From Streptomyces sp. R21 (GTDB taxonomy: Bacteria; Actinomycetota; Actinomycetes; Streptomycetales; Streptomycetaceae): DNA of 64,000 bases. Every line of letters starts with the position of its first letter. Position 1 is the stretch's first letter. Of this stretch, positions 24,257-32,539 are shown in pieces. A model generated the notes under the pieces. The model was not told where the DNA came from and did not search any database. It saw only the letters and a list, made by a program, of their open reading frames with translations. The translations under genes were made by a program, and so were the position numbers. Location of the stretch: NCBI RefSeq assembly GCF_041051975.1, contig NZ_CP163435.1, forward strand, positions 806,001-870,000, written 5' to 3'.

Positions 24257-24576
24257 TGTGTGCATCCTTCCGCTCAATTGAAGGCCGTACCAGCTCGGTT
24301 GAGTGCCGGTGCGGCGAGCGCGAGTCTGCCGAGTCCGGGGCGGAAACACACATCGACCCCACGCGTTTCAGTAACCTCCAGTATTGAATCAGTGGCGTGA
24401 AGTTACGGAATTCGAACATGCGCACCCTGTAACCAGGCGGTCACTGATCATCGAAAGCGGTTCACTGGCCTGTTTTCCATGTCTCCGCAATAGGCCTGAA
24501 ACATTCCGCTTCAGCCCATGGCGGACCTCGGCCCTCACCCCTTGCTTTGTGCTCCTTGCCGAGTAATGGTCATTAC
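24257..24576. other. AT-richer intergenic region upstream of the SSI gene
   Basis: 320 bases between divergent genes, visibly less GC-rich than its surroundings. At 24393-24402, TGGCGTGAAG matches the AdpA consensus except at the last base. SSI genes are AdpA-controlled in S. griseus, so this is a weak candidate site. No gene is evident. Confidence 0.4.
24563..24576. promoter_or_regulatory. Palindrome GTAATG-GT-CATTAC abutting a start codon
   Basis: Perfect 6-bp arms around GT, ending at the base before ATG 24577. It occupies the position where a ribosome binding site would be, which suggests a leaderless or operator-controlled start. Confidence 0.45.
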
Positions 24577-25161
24577 ATGATTACAACGGAGCAGCACGAG
24601 AAACTGCGCGGCTGGTTCGCCGGCCGCCTGCCCGACGACCTCTTCGAGACGCTGGTGGAGGTGACGGTCGACCGCGAGGAGATCACCGTCATCGGCCGCA
24701 TCCCCCGGCCCCGGCTCACCGATGGCGCTTCGGACGCCGAGAAGGACGCGGCCGTGCAGTCACGGATCCAGGAGTTCAGGGAGCGCACCCGCGAGGACCG
24801 GATCGCGGTCGCACGCGAGGCGGAGCACCGGTTCCGCAAGAAGGTCTCCTGGGGCGTGGAGTGCGACGGCGAGCGCGCCCTGTTCACGCACATCGCCGCG
24901 CCCGTCATGACCCGGCTGCGCCAGCCCGAGCGCCAGGTGCTCGACACGCTCATCGCCGCCGGTGTCGCCCGCAGCCGCAGCGACGCCCTCGCCTGGTGCG
25001 TGCGCCTGGTCCAGCGCCACACCGACGACTGGCTCACGGAGCTGCGGGACTCGCTGGAGCACGTGCAGCGGGTACGCGCACAGGGGCCGGACGCGGCGCC
25101 GCAGGATTCGGCGGCACACGACGACGAACCCCACGACACACCGCCCGCAGACGAGGAGTGA
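24577..25161 (+). CDS. Actinobacterial protein of unknown function with ribbon-helix-helix-like C-terminus
   Basis: 194 residues, highly charged. The first half (GWFAGRLPDDLFETLVEVTVDREEITVIGRI) has strands, the middle (about 55-95) is a long Arg/Glu-rich helix, and RQVLDTLIAAGVARSRSDALAWCVRLVQRH (about 120-150) resembles a ribbon-helix-helix segment. An acidic tail ends the protein. No catalytic motif is seen. No ribosome binding site precedes ATG 24577. Instead a palindrome covers that place, so autoregulation is possible. Confidence 0.75.
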   Translation: MITTEQHEKLRGWFAGRLPDDLFETLVEVTVDREEITVIGRIPRPRLTDGASDAEKDAAVQSRIQEFRERTREDRIAVAREAEHRFRKKVSWGVECDGERALFTHIAAPVMTRLRQPERQVLDTLIAAGVARSRSDALAWCVRLVQRHTDDWLTELRDSLEHVQRVRAQGPDAAPQDSAAHDDEPHDTPPADEE

Positions 25162-25294
25162 CCCGATCCGCCGACCGAGGCACCCAACAACCGACGACCG
25201 CCCGGCTCCTGGAGCGGGGACGCGATGTGCTGTGCCCGCCACGGATCCCGCGCCACACTGGTACCAGGTGTCAACAGGTACGAGGTGATGACCG

Positions 25295-26122
25295 ATGAAG
25301 TTCGGGGTGTCGACGTTCCTCACCGACGAGGGCATCGGGCCGACGGAGCTGGGCCCGGCGCTGGAGCAGCGCGGGTTCGACGCGCTGTTCCTCGCCGAGC
25401 ACACGCACATTCCCGTGGACCGGCAGTCTCCGTATCCGTCCGGAGGCGAACTGCCGCGCATGTACTACCGCACGCTCGATCCGTTCGTGGCGCTCGCAGC
25501 CGTCGCCGCCGTGACCCGCGACCTGCTCCTCGGTACAGGTATCGCGCTGGTGGTCCAGCGGGATCCGATCATCACGGCGAAGGAGTTCGCCTCCCTGGAC
25601 CTGATCTCCGGGGGCCGCGCCGTGTTCGGGGCGGGCGCCGGCTGGAACCGGGAGGAGATGCGCAACCACGGGACCGATCCGGGCAGCCGTGGCCGCCTGA
25701 TGGACGAGCGGATCCGCGCGATGATCGAGCTGTGGACGAAGGACGAGGCGGAGTTCCACGGCGAGTTCGTCGACTTCGACCCGGTGTTCTGCTGGCCCAA
25801 GCCCGTCCAGCGGCCGCATCCGCCGATCTATGTCGGCGGCGGCAGCGAGCGCACCTTCGCCAGGGTAGCCGAGTACGGAACAGCATGGATGCCCAGCAGA
25901 GTGCCTCCCAAGGAGTTGGGCGAGCGGATCGACCGTATGCGGCAGACGGCCGGCGACCGACCCTCCGTGGTCGTGTACGCCGCCCCGCACTATCGGGAGG
26001 CGCTGGACATCTACGCGCAACTCGGCGTCGAGCGCGTGCTGTTCTACCTGCCGACCCTGCCGCAGAACGAGACACTGCACCACCTGGACGACCTGGCTCA
26101 GACGGCTTCCGCCTACCGCTAG
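25295..26122 (+). CDS. LLM-class F420-dependent oxidoreductase
   Basis: 275 residues of the luciferase-like TIM barrel: MKFGVSTFLTDEGI, FLAEHTHIP, LLLGTGIALVVQRDPI, LDLISGGRAVFGAGAGWN and PIYVGGGSERTFARVAEYGTAW match the TIGR03619-like F420-dependent group. Probable hydride transfer using reduced F420. The substrate is unknown. GAGGTGATG precedes the start. A second F420-type protein begins 31 bases downstream, forming a probable operon. Confidence 0.9.
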   Translation: MKFGVSTFLTDEGIGPTELGPALEQRGFDALFLAEHTHIPVDRQSPYPSGGELPRMYYRTLDPFVALAAVAAVTRDLLLGTGIALVVQRDPIITAKEFASLDLISGGRAVFGAGAGWNREEMRNHGTDPGSRGRLMDERIRAMIELWTKDEAEFHGEFVDFDPVFCWPKPVQRPHPPIYVGGGSERTFARVAEYGTAWMPSRVPPKELGERIDRMRQTAGDRPSVVVYAAPHYREALDIYAQLGVERVLFYLPTLPQNETLHHLDDLAQTASAYR

Positions 26123-26153
26123 CGGCTTGGCTCACCCGGGATCGGAGTTCACC

Positions 26154-26612
26154 GTGCCGGACATGGGCGAACAGGAGGCTCGCGAGCGGTTCACGGCCGC
26201 CCAGGTGGCGCGCCTGGCGACCGTGGACGCCGAGGGGCGCCCGCATCTGGTCCCGGTCGTGTTCGCGTGGCACGCGGGCCGGATCGTCAGCGCCGTCGAC
26301 CGGAAGCCGAAGCGGACACCGCACGTGCAGCGGCTGCGCAACATCGCCGTCCACCCGGCCGTCAGCCTCCTCGTGGACGCGTACGACGAGGACTGGGACC
26401 GGTTGTGGTGGGTGCGCGCGGACGGCGACGCCCATGTCGTACAGCCCGGCGATCCGGCCGCCCGGGACGAGTACGCCGCAGCGATCGCCCTGCTGCGCGA
26501 GAAGTACCCGCCCTACCGGCAGCAACCCCCGGACGGCCCGGTGATCGCGGTTGCCGTCCGGCGGTGGACCGGCTGGCGCGCGAGTCCCGAAGGCCCGCTG
26601 CCGGGCGGGTGA
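26154..26612 (+). CDS. Pyridoxamine 5'-phosphate oxidase-like (PPOX-class) F420-dependent enzyme
   Basis: 152 residues from GTG 26154 (GGAG 5 bases upstream). An in-frame TTG at 26127 and ATG at 26163 are alternatives. Split beta-barrel flavin-binding fold: VARLATVDAEGRPHLVPVVFAW, RTPHVQRLRNIAVHPAVSLLVD and LWWVRADGDAHVV match the TIGR03668-type PPOX proteins that bind F420. Likely reduces a small molecule or quinone. Probably co-transcribed with the LLM enzyme upstream. Confidence 0.85.
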   Translation: MPDMGEQEARERFTAAQVARLATVDAEGRPHLVPVVFAWHAGRIVSAVDRKPKRTPHVQRLRNIAVHPAVSLLVDAYDEDWDRLWWVRADGDAHVVQPGDPAARDEYAAAIALLREKYPPYRQQPPDGPVIAVAVRRWTGWRASPEGPLPGG

Positions 26613-26619
26613 GGCCGCC

Positions 26620-26642
26620 CCGGTGGACCATTCGTCCACCGG
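26620..26642 (+). terminator. 9-bp hairpin after the PPOX gene
   Basis: CCGGTGGAC (26620-26628) pairs perfectly with 26634-26642 around CATTC. No T-run follows. Confidence 0.55.
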
Positions 26643-26827
26643 AGGCGCGAAAGTGGGATGATCCGTCCTCTGGTGCGGGTGCGACAGGGCGCTTTAGCGT
26701 CGCAAGACCCCTCAAGGACGGCTTCCGCCCGCACCGCACACCCCCGGCGGCGCCCACCGGCCGTCCTCACTTGGCGCCACCCGCGCTCCAACGCCCGTTC
26801 GCGTACAGGCACTTCGCTGGAGCACCC

Positions 26828-28411
26828 TTGCCCGAGAACTCCCCCACCACCCCGCCCCCGTCCCTCACCGAGGTCGAGACCCACGGCGTCGAGCGCATCC
26901 CCGACGCGGACCGCACCGCGACACCGCTCGACCTGTTCCGCGTCGCCTTCGGCGGTGCCAACACGTTCTCCACCTGCGTCCTGGGCGCCTTCCCCATCCT
27001 GTTCGGCCTCTCGTTCTGGCAGGGGCTCGCCGCGACCCTCCTCGGCGTCGTCGCGGGTGCGCTGATCCTGTGCCCGATGGCGGTGTTCGGCCCGGTCAAC
27101 GGCACCAACAACGCGGTCTCCTCCTCTGCCCACCTGGGCGTGCACGGCCGGGTGGTCGGCTCGTTCCTCTCGCTGCTCACGGCCGTCGCGTTCTTCTCCA
27201 TCTCGGTGTGGAGCTCCGGCGACGCCCTGGTCGGCGGCGCGCACCGGCTCTTCGGCCTGGAGCGCAGCACGCTCGCCTACGTCGTCGCGTACGCGCTGTT
27301 CGCCGCGCTGGTGCTCGTGGTCTGTGTGTACGGCTTCCGGTTCATGCTGTTCGTCAACAAGATCGCGGTGACGTCGGCGACCCTGCTGTTCCTGCTCGGC
27401 GCGATCGCCTTCGCCGGGGACTTCGACCCGTCGTACGCCGGTGTCTTCACGGACTCCGCCGACGCGGCCACCCAGTCGCTGTTCTGGCCGTCGTTCATCG
27501 GCGCCGCGCTGATCGTCCTGTCGAACCCGGTGTCGTTCGGTGCCTTCCTCGGCGACTGGTCGCGCTACATCCCGGCGAGCGCGCCGCGCCGCAGGGTGAT
27601 CGGCGCGGCGTTCCTGTCGCAGATCGCGACCCTGCTGCCGTTCGTGTTCGGCCTGGCGACCGCGAGCATCATCGCGAAGGAGGCCCCGAAGTACGTCGAC
27701 CCGGCGGCCCCCGACTTCGTGGGCGGGCTGCTCGCCATCTCGCCGAGCTGGTTCTTCCTGCCGGTGTGTCTGCTGGCGCTGATCGGCGGCATGTCGACGG
27801 GCACCACATCGCTGTACGGCACCGGGCTGGACTTCTCCTCGGTGTTCCCGCGGCTGTCGCGGGTGCAGGCGACCGTGCTGGTCGGTGTGCTGTCGATCGC
27901 GTTCATCTTCGTCGGGCGATTCGGGTTCGACCTGGTGCAGTCGATCTCGACGTTCGCCACGATGATCATCACCTGCACGACGCCGTGGATGGTCGTGATG
28001 ATGCTGGGCTTCTGGACGCGGCGCGGCTGGTACGACCCGGACGCGCTCCAGGTCTTCAACCGCCGTCAGCGCGGCGGGCGTTACTGGTTCGCGCACGGCT
28101 GGAACTGGCGTGGCATGACGGCCTGGTGGGTGGCCGCGGTGGTCGGCGTCCTGTTCACGAACATCCCCGGGCAGTTCGTCGGGCCGCTGGGCGATCTGGC
28201 GAACGGCATCGACATCAGCCTGCCGCTGTCGCTGGCCGTCGCCGCCGTCCTGTACCTGGCGCTGCTGCGGATCTTCCCCGAGCCGAGGGCGGTGTTCGGC
28301 CCCGAGGGTGCGCGGCTGGCCCGTACGGTGGACGTGCCGGTGCCGGGGATCACCGGGCCCGGCGCGGAGCGGGACGACGCTCCGCCCGTACTCGCCGTCG
28401 AGGGCAGCTGA
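26828..28411 (+). CDS. NCS1-family purine/cytosine permease
   Basis: 527 residues from TTG 26828, chosen for GGAG 6 bases upstream. About 12 membrane segments. FRVAFGGANTFSTCVLGAFPILFGLSFWQG and FGPVNGTNNAVSSSAHLGVHGR are typical of the nucleobase:cation symporter-1 family (Fcy/CodB-like). Imports a nucleobase, hydantoin or similar heterocycle. The stop overlaps the cyclase start (TGATG), so permease and hydrolase are translationally coupled, which suggests that the imported compound or its product is the hydrolase substrate. Confidence 0.9.
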   Translation: MPENSPTTPPPSLTEVETHGVERIPDADRTATPLDLFRVAFGGANTFSTCVLGAFPILFGLSFWQGLAATLLGVVAGALILCPMAVFGPVNGTNNAVSSSAHLGVHGRVVGSFLSLLTAVAFFSISVWSSGDALVGGAHRLFGLERSTLAYVVAYALFAALVLVVCVYGFRFMLFVNKIAVTSATLLFLLGAIAFAGDFDPSYAGVFTDSADAATQSLFWPSFIGAALIVLSNPVSFGAFLGDWSRYIPASAPRRRVIGAAFLSQIATLLPFVFGLATASIIAKEAPKYVDPAAPDFVGGLLAISPSWFFLPVCLLALIGGMSTGTTSLYGTGLDFSSVFPRLSRVQATVLVGVLSIAFIFVGRFGFDLVQSISTFATMIITCTTPWMVVMMLGFWTRRGWYDPDALQVFNRRQRGGRYWFAHGWNWRGMTAWWVAAVVGVLFTNIPGQFVGPLGDLANGIDISLPLSLAVAAVLYLALLRIFPEPRAVFGPEGARLARTVDVPVPGITGPGAERDDAPPVLAVEGS

Positions 28412-29061
28412 TGGAGACCTGGCTCGATCTGTCCGTTCCCCTGGTCACCGGGATGCCCGTGTATCCCGGTGACCCGCGGGTCGACGTCTCCCGTGCGCTG
28501 CGGGTCGCCACGGACGGGGTCAACGTGCTGAGCCTGCACATGGGTTCGCAGTCGGGCACGCATGTCGACGCGCCGTACCACGTGGACTCGGCGTGGCCGA
28601 CGCTGGACCAGCTGCCGCTGGACCGCTTCACGGGCCCCGCGGTGGTGGCCGACGTCCGGGGTCTCCCGGCGCGGGCGCCGATCACGCCCGACCTGCTCGT
28701 TCCGGCGCTGGCACAGCTGCGGCTGCTGCCGGGCGCCATCCTGCTGCTGGCCACGGGCTGGTCGGCGTACTGGGGCACCGACGACTATCTGGCGCACCCG
28801 TGGCTGACGCCGCAGGCGGCCGAGGCCGTCGTCAACGCGGGCGTTCGCACGGTCGGCATCGACGCGCTGAGCGTCGACCCCACCGGGGACGCGGATCTGC
28901 CCGCCCACCGCGCCCTGTGCGGCCCGGGAGGCGTGATCGCCGAGAACCTGACCGGCCTGGAACGGCTGCTCGGCCGGCGCAACATCGAGGTCTTCCTCTT
29001 CCCGCTGCACCTGCCCGGAGCGGACGGCGCCCCCGTCCGTGCCGTCGCCCGCGTCCAGTAG
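28411..29061 (+). CDS. Cyclase-family (kynurenine formamidase-like) metal hydrolase
   Basis: 216 residues with the hallmark metal motif SGTHVDAPYH (about 49-58, HxGTHxDxPxH type). GMPVYPGDP near 13 and late GPGGVIAENLTGLERL are family signatures. Members hydrolyse N-formyl-kynurenine, isatin or other cyclic amides. The substrate here is unknown but should relate to the coupled permease. Overlaps the permease by one base. Convergent with the PucR gene. Confidence 0.9.
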   Translation: METWLDLSVPLVTGMPVYPGDPRVDVSRALRVATDGVNVLSLHMGSQSGTHVDAPYHVDSAWPTLDQLPLDRFTGPAVVADVRGLPARAPITPDLLVPALAQLRLLPGAILLLATGWSAYWGTDDYLAHPWLTPQAAEAVVNAGVRTVGIDALSVDPTGDADLPAHRALCGPGGVIAENLTGLERLLGRRNIEVFLFPLHLPGADGAPVRAVARVQ

Positions 29062-29077
29062 ACCTCCCGTCGGACGC

Positions 29078-30247
29078 TCAGGCCCTGATCGTCCGGGCGA
29101 TGTCCAGCGTCAGCCGCTGCCAGGGGTCGCGGGGGTCGCGGCCGGTCCGGTCGTGGATGCGGCGCAGCCGGTAGCGCAGTGACTGCGGGTGGAGGTGGAG
29201 TTCGCGGGCGGCGGCGCTCGCGGAACCGGTGTCGATGTACGCGGTGAGCGCCGCCAGCAGGTGGGCCTGGCCCGGGTCGGTGAGCGGGCCCAGGACCAGG
29301 CGGGCGATGTGGTCCGGCGCTGCGGCCGGATGCCCGGCGAGCAGGGCGAGGACATGGGCGTCGGCGTCGGTGAGGACCCGGCCGGGCCGGTGGGCGTGGG
29401 CGGGTGCCGTGTCGAGGGCGTCGGCGGCGAGGCGATGGGCGACAGCGACACGGTCCGGCCCCTCGCCGGTGATCGCGCAGCCCCGCCAGGCCTGCCGGTC
29501 CAGGACCGCTCCGGCCTGCTCGACGGCCCCGGCGGGGAACAGCAGGACGGCCCGCGAACCGCGGATGGTCGACAGGGACGTCCCTGTGCTGTGCAGCGCG
29601 TCGGCCAGTCCCGTCGCCGCCTCGTAGGACATGTCCGCCCCGCCCTCGGCCGCCGGTTCGGCCACCAACAGGCAGTACGGGTCCGGGAGATGGACGCCCA
29701 GCCGGGCGGAACGGTCGGCGAGCGCGCCCACCGAGGCGTGCCGGCCGGCGATCAGGTCGTCGAGCAGCAGCCGCAGCGCCCGGTCGCGGTCCCCGCTGAG
29801 GTCCTCGCTGGTCGCGGCGTACGCCGTGGCCATCTCCTCCGACAGGGTGTCCAGGGCGTTCAGGAGCATCCGGGCCAGCGCGAAGGCGTCGGCGGCGGCG
29901 AGGTCCGGCGCGCGGGCCGCGATCTCGTCGGTGAGGACGGTGGCCGCCACACGGTAGGCGCGCAGCACGGCCTGCACGGGCCGTCCGTCCGCGGCGCGGG
30001 CCGCCGCGATGCCCCGGAAGCGGCGCAGGTCGGAGGGGTCCAGCACGGAGTCGGTCGCCCAGAGGTGGAGCAGCCGGTCCAGCCCCCAGGCGGCGATCGC
30101 CCGCACCTCGGGCAGCCTGCTGTCGTCGAGTGCGGCATACACCGGGACCTGTTCATGGACGGCGGCGACCACGGCCTCCAGGACCCGCGGGTCGGCGACC
30201 ATCTCCTGTCGGACGCGGGCCCGGGCCCCCGAAGGCTTGTTTGTCAC
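29078..30247 (-). CDS. PucR-family transcriptional regulator (CdaR-like)
   Basis: About 389 residues from GTG 30247. The frame also opens 12 codons earlier at 30283. N-terminal helical sensing region (VAAVHEQVPVYAAL, FRGIAAARAADGRPVQAVLRAYR), a GGDEF-like middle domain, and a C-terminal PucR helix-turn-helix: ASAAARELHLHPQSLRYRLRRIHDRTGRD. Such regulators respond to purine-degradation or sugar-acid intermediates. It stands between the permease/cyclase pair and the divergent oxidase/dehydrogenase pair and probably controls both. Confidence 0.88.
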   Translation of the reverse strand: MTNKPSGARARVRQEMVADPRVLEAVVAAVHEQVPVYAALDDSRLPEVRAIAAWGLDRLLHLWATDSVLDPSDLRRFRGIAAARAADGRPVQAVLRAYRVAATVLTDEIAARAPDLAAADAFALARMLLNALDTLSEEMATAYAATSEDLSGDRDRALRLLLDDLIAGRHASVGALADRSARLGVHLPDPYCLLVAEPAAEGGADMSYEAATGLADALHSTGTSLSTIRGSRAVLLFPAGAVEQAGAVLDRQAWRGCAITGEGPDRVAVAHRLAADALDTAPAHAHRPGRVLTDADAHVLALLAGHPAAAPDHIARLVLGPLTDPGQAHLLAALTAYIDTGSASAAARELHLHPQSLRYRLRRIHDRTGRDPRDPWQRLTLDIARTIRA

Positions 30248-30361
30248 CTTGTGATGATCCCAGCCGCGCGATGTGCGCACCACGGTGGACGGACCTTGTC
30301 ACAGTGGCCAGGATCGTCGACGTACAGCGCGGTCTCAAGGACGAGAGGCGGGACGTACGGA

Positions 30362-31531
30362 ATGACCAAGCATTGGGCCGATTTCCAGTACGAGATCTAT
30401 CTGAACGGCATGACGGGCGCCGTACCGCGGCTGCCCACCGATCTGACCCGGCTGGAGGAGCTCACCGAGCAGCGGCTCGGGCCCGGCCCGGTGGGCTACG
30501 TGGCGGGCAGCGCGGGCAACGGCAGCACCGCCCGCGCCAACCGGGCCGCCCTCGACCGGCGCAGGATCGTGCCGCGCATGCTGCGCGATGTGCACGAACG
30601 CGACCTGTCCGTAGAGGTGTTGGGGCGGGCGCTGCCCGCGCCGGTGGCTCTCGCGCCGATCGGCGTGCTGTCGATCATGCACCCGGACGCCGAGTGCGCG
30701 GCCGCGCGGGCCGCCGCCGCGCAGGGCGTGCCGTACATCCTGTCCTCGGCGTCCAGCACGCCCATGGAGCAGGTCGCGGAGGCGATGGGCGACGCCGAGC
30801 GCTGGTTCCAGCTGTACTGGGCCAAGGACCGCGAGGTCACCCGCAGCTTCCTGGACCGGGCCAAGGCTGCGGGCTTCACCGCGCTCCTTGTCACCCTCGA
30901 CACCCCGCTGCTGGCCTGGCGGCCGCGCGACCTCGACCAGGCTTACCTGCCGTTCCTGCACGGCGTGGGCACCGCCAACTACTTCTCCGACCCGGCGTTC
31001 CGGGCGGGCCTGGCCAAGCCGGTGCACGAGGACCCGAACGCGGCCGTGATGCACTTCGTCGGCATGTTCGCGGACCCCGGGAAAACCTGGCCGGACCTCG
31101 CGTTCCTGCGGGAGAACTGGGACGGGCCGATCGTCCTCAAGGGCATCCTGCACCCGGACGACGCCCGTCGCGCCGCCCACGCCGGGATGGACGGCGTGGT
31201 CGTCTCCAACCACGGCGGCCGCCAGGTCGCGGGCTCCGTCGCGGCCGCCGACGCGCTGCCGCGCGTGGTCGAGGCGGTGGGCGACCGGCTGACCGTGCTG
31301 TTCGACAGCGGGATCCGCACCGGCGACGACATCTTCAAGGCGCTCGCACTCGGGGCGCAGGCCGTCCTGGTCGGGCGGCCGTACGCCTACGGGCTGGGCC
31401 TGGACGGACAGGCGGGCGTCGAGCACGTCATCCGCTGTCTGCTCGCCGAGTTCGACCTCACGCTGGCGCTGTCCGGGCACGCGGGTCCCGGGACGCTCGG
31501 CTCCGACGACCTGATCGAGGAAAACGCATGA
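30362..31531 (+). CDS. FMN-dependent alpha-hydroxy-acid oxidase (lactate 2-monooxygenase-like)
   Basis: 389 residues, close in length to lactate 2-monooxygenase. TIM barrel with VGYVAGSAGNGSTARANRAALDRRRIVPRM, PVALAPIGVLS, WFQLYWAKDREV, PIVLKGILHPDDARRAAHAGMDGVVVSNHGGRQV (catalytic Lys, and His/Arg in SNHGGRQ), and FDSGIRTGDDIFKALALGA for FMN phosphate binding. Oxidises a 2-hydroxy acid. Start ATG 30362 has AGAGG upstream. The stop overlaps the next gene in ATGA. Confidence 0.93.
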   Translation: MTKHWADFQYEIYLNGMTGAVPRLPTDLTRLEELTEQRLGPGPVGYVAGSAGNGSTARANRAALDRRRIVPRMLRDVHERDLSVEVLGRALPAPVALAPIGVLSIMHPDAECAAARAAAAQGVPYILSSASSTPMEQVAEAMGDAERWFQLYWAKDREVTRSFLDRAKAAGFTALLVTLDTPLLAWRPRDLDQAYLPFLHGVGTANYFSDPAFRAGLAKPVHEDPNAAVMHFVGMFADPGKTWPDLAFLRENWDGPIVLKGILHPDDARRAAHAGMDGVVVSNHGGRQVAGSVAAADALPRVVEAVGDRLTVLFDSGIRTGDDIFKALALGAQAVLVGRPYAYGLGLDGQAGVEHVIRCLLAEFDLTLALSGHAGPGTLGSDDLIEENA

Positions 31532-32517
31532 CCACAGCGCAGAACGCCGAAAAGAACGTGCTCGCCGTCGTCTCGCCCCACGTCGGCGGGCGCACCGCAG
31601 GGGCCGCGCTCGCCTCCGTCTTCCCCGGGGAGGTCCGCGTCACCGTCGTCGAGGCGACGGACGAGGACCCCGTCGCACTGCGCGAGGCCCATGTGATCAT
31701 CACCGGTCTCGGTCCGGTGACGGCCGAGCACCTCGCCGCCGCACCGGAGTTGGAGCTGGTCCAGTGCGCCAGCCATGGCTTCGACTACGTCGACCTGGAG
31801 GCCGCTCGGGCCAAGGGTGTGCCGGTGTGCAACATCGGCTCCAGCGGGGCCGAGAAGCAGAACGTGGCCGAACAGACCTTCGCCCTGATGCTCGCCCTCG
31901 CCAAGCAGCTGGTCCCGGCGCACACCGCGCTCGTCGACGCCGACTGGGCGCTGCCGCGGTTGCAGCAGTCCATCACGGAGCTGTCCGGCAAGACCCTGGG
32001 CATCGTCGGGCTCGGGCACATCGGTGAGGAGGTCGCCCGCCGCGCGCTCGCCTTCGACATGAGCATCGTGTACGCCGGACCTCAGCCCGTCGCCGCCGAG
32101 ATCGAGGCGCGCCTCGGCGGCGCGCGTCATGTCGAACTCGACGAGCTGCTGCGCACCTGCGACTACATCACGCTGCACGCGCCGCTCACCGAGGAGACCC
32201 GGCACCTGCTGAACGCGGAGCGGCTGGCGCTGCTCAAGCCGACCGCGTTCGTGGTCAACACGGCGCGGGGCGCCCTGATCGACCAGGACGCCCTAGCGGA
32301 CGCCCTGGAGGCGGGCACCCTGGCCGGGGCGGGTCTCGATGTCTTCGACCCCGAACCGCCCACCCCGGCCCTGCGGTTGCTCAAGGCCCCGAACGTGGTG
32401 CTCTCGCCGCACGTCGCGGGGGTCACCCGCGAGACGCTCGTGCGGATCGCGCTGGCCGCCGTCCAGAACGCCGCCGACTTCGTGGCGGGCAAGCCGCCGC
32501 GGGACGTGGTGTCCTGA
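31528..32517 (+). CDS. D-2-hydroxyacid dehydrogenase family protein
   Basis: 329 residues. Rossmann domain LGIVGLGHIGEEVARRAL (about 155-172). Catalytic set of the family: Arg in NTARGALID, Glu in DVFDPEPP and His in LSPHVAG. Interconverts a 2-hydroxy and 2-oxo acid using NAD(P)H. Translationally coupled to the FMN oxidase, so the two may act on the same hydroxy acid. Convergent with the following gene. Confidence 0.92.
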   Translation: MTTAQNAEKNVLAVVSPHVGGRTAGAALASVFPGEVRVTVVEATDEDPVALREAHVIITGLGPVTAEHLAAAPELELVQCASHGFDYVDLEAARAKGVPVCNIGSSGAEKQNVAEQTFALMLALAKQLVPAHTALVDADWALPRLQQSITELSGKTLGIVGLGHIGEEVARRALAFDMSIVYAGPQPVAAEIEARLGGARHVELDELLRTCDYITLHAPLTEETRHLLNAERLALLKPTAFVVNTARGALIDQDALADALEAGTLAGAGLDVFDPEPPTPALRLLKAPNVVLSPHVAGVTRETLVRIALAAVQNAADFVAGKPPRDVVS

Positions 32518-32539
32518 CGTACCGTCAGCATGCTCGTGG

